NCBI GenBank assembly: GCA_947305835.1
Contig: CAMZEQ010000009.1
Location: 1 to 12,777, forward strand
Direction of reading: 5' to 3'
Length of the DNA stretch: 12,777 nt
DNA from: an uncultured Alphaproteobacteria bacterium
Lineage (GTDB): Bacteria > Pseudomonadota > Alphaproteobacteria > CAAHEQ01 > UBA3637
In this document: piece by piece, positions 12,179 to 12,777 of the stretch
Layout: every line of letters starts with the position of its first letter
How positions within the stretch are numbered: the stretch's first letter is position 1
Position numbers and translations under genes: made by a program
The notes under the pieces: model-generated
What the model saw: the letters and a program-made list of their open reading frames with translations, nothing else
Databases searched by the model: none
Told to the model about the DNA's origin: nothing

Positions 12179-12659
12179 TCCTGACCGTTTTCTTCCTGAC
12201 CAGTATTTGCGACATGTATTGCCGGACGGGTTTTGGTCAAAAAAGATTCTTGACCGCAATCTTGACCCGAAAATGGTGTTTTTGCGGGCAATTATCCGGT
12301 CAACCGTTGTCACAGGGCGGAAGTTGGACGAAACATATCGGCACGCTATTGATTTTTACGATAACAAAATGGAAAAACTGAAAGACGAAGGTTTCCGTAA
12401 ATATAAATCAATGGCGTTGCATGATGAACGATTATTAAAAAGCCGAATCGCGAATTTGGTCATTTATGAAGAAACGCAACACCAAAAAGAAAAACACAAA
12501 GGACAGCGTTATCGTTGGTTGCCTTCATCGGCAAAAGAACCCGAACCCGAACATCAATTATTATACGGAAAGATTTTTAATTATGGCGAAGGCGACAAAG
12601 ATGGAAACATGCCCGGCGAACGATACGGGTGTCAATGCGGGATTGAATGGTTAGATTAA
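12165..12659 (+). CDS. MuF-like minor head protein, 164 aa
   Basis: The C-terminal half matches the conserved end of Mu gpF / SPP1 gp7-type head proteins: RYRW (115-118), a histidine in PEPEHQLLYGKIF (His130, Gly135), then MPGERYGCQCGIEW with Pro150-Gly151 and Cys156/Cys158, corresponding to the usual H...G...PPG...CRC. The N-terminal half is helical and likely binds the portal. Typical family members are longer (250-500 aa), so this is a reduced version. The start overlaps the portal gene by 14 bases and lacks a strong ribosome site, so it is probably coupled. Confidence 0.78.
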   Translation: MTKYNPDRFLPDQYLRHVLPDGFWSKKILDRNLDPKMVFLRAIIRSTVVTGRKLDETYRHAIDFYDNKMEKLKDEGFRKYKSMALHDERLLKSRIANLVIYEETQHQKEKHKGQRYRWLPSSAKEPEPEHQLLYGKIFNYGEGDKDGNMPGERYGCQCGIEWLD

Positions 12660-12665
12660 AAATAC

Positions 12666-12693
12666 TTGAATATCATGCAAAAAAGCGTATAAT
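12666..12693 (+). promoter_or_regulatory. Sigma70-type promoter after the MuF-like gene
   Basis: TTGAAT (12666-12671), a 16-base spacer and perfect TATAAT (12688-12693) start seven bases after the MuF stop. The -10 box runs directly into the 14-base repeat shared with 8334-8347. Transcription would start near 12700. Confidence 0.7.
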
Positions 12694-12705
12694 ATAAATC
12701 AGGAA
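12692..12705 (+). repeat. 14-bp repeat ATATAAATCAGGAA, copy 2
   Basis: Identical to 8334-8347. Here it overlaps the last two bases of the -10 box and covers the expected transcription start, so the first bases of the RNA would include CAGGAA. Confidence 0.5.
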
Positions 12706-12777
12706 AGGATTTTTAGGAATCAGACAGCAATTGTTCCGCCGTGACACAAAACAACGTTCACGGTGGGTTTTTATTTA
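12700..12777 (+). ncRNA. Candidate short promoter-to-terminator RNA (about 75 nt)
   Basis: Between the TATAAT at 12688-12693 and the terminator there is no ATG-started reading frame. The RNA would contain AGGAAAGG, a weak GGAA...TTCC pairing (12716-12737) and the terminator hairpin. It could be a small regulatory RNA, or an attenuated leader for genes past the window edge. Start and end are inferred from promoter and terminator positions. Confidence 0.4.
12736..12773 (+). terminator. Intrinsic terminator at the right edge
   Basis: A 9-bp stem CCGCCGTGA (12736-12744) / TCACGGTGG (12758-12766) with one G-U pair and a 13-base loop is followed by G and TTTTT. It would end both read-through from the head genes and any RNA from the promoter at 12666. 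Confidence 0.8.

Noticed and set aside
12709..12744. Short ORF from an ATT codon after AGGAAAGG ending in the terminator stem
   Set aside because: ATT starts are very rare and the spacing to the purine-rich site is too short; no other support.
1..12777. tRNA genes, CRISPR arrays, insertion sequences, attachment sites
   Set aside because: No cloverleaf with a T-loop motif, no regularly spaced repeats, no transposase or terminal inverted repeats, and no integrase were seen by eye.

Overview
The window looks like a contiguous piece of a tailed phage or prophage genome. All 27 supported genes are on the + strand and most are packed with ATGA/TAATG overlaps or short gaps. A terminase - portal - MuF-type head gene series is recognisable at the right end. 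Base composition is AT-rich, most extreme in the first ~640 bases. Leucine is read almost entirely by TTG/TTA. The host was probably a Gram-negative bacterium, because two genes near the left edge look like an inner-membrane/outer-membrane-lipoprotein spanin pair; an alphaproteobacterial gut host would fit but cannot be shown from this sequence. No integrase, repressor, replicative helicase, major capsid or tail-tube gene is visible, so lifestyle cannot be decided here.

Layout. (1) 1-758: end of one gene, a small unknown gene, then an Rz/Rz1-like pair in which the lipoprotein gene starts inside the other gene in a different frame. (2) A strong promoter (768-796) opens an operon at 834: a RecE/PD-(D/E)XK-type exonuclease, a YopX-family protein, two small proteins, a beta-class N6-adenine methyltransferase and a second YopX-family protein. 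(3) A second strong promoter (3541-3569) opens a run of small genes, one of them frameshifted at a run of seven A residues (4001-4007), followed by a gene of foreign-looking codon use. (4) After a 77-base gap with a perfect 12-bp palindrome come a small zinc-ribbon protein, an HNH-like protein, two small basic proteins, a long coiled-coil protein with a conserved C-terminal domain, a helix-turn-helix protein, and five small or accessory genes, several apparently secreted or membrane-bound. (5) A clear intrinsic terminator (8352-8382) ends this transcript. (6) A third promoter (8510-8537), surrounded by GTTCC/GGAAC half-sites, opens the late operon: tail fibre, tail-assembly chaperone, probable small terminase, large terminase, probable portal, MuF-like head protein. 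(7) The last 118 bases hold a fourth promoter and a terminator only ~45 bases further on, which could make a short RNA.

How it fits together: the nuclease, coiled-coil protein and HNH protein suggest DNA recombination or processing. The methyltransferase probably marks phage DNA. The YopX and small membrane proteins are accessory genes of unknown role. The late operon recognises the host, packages DNA and builds the portal vertex. The best candidates for something new are the short RNA and repeated 14-mer next to both terminators, the operator-like half-sites around the late promoter, the A7 frameshift gene, the set of tiny cysteine-bearing envelope proteins, and the consistent use of G-run Shine-Dalgarno sequences.
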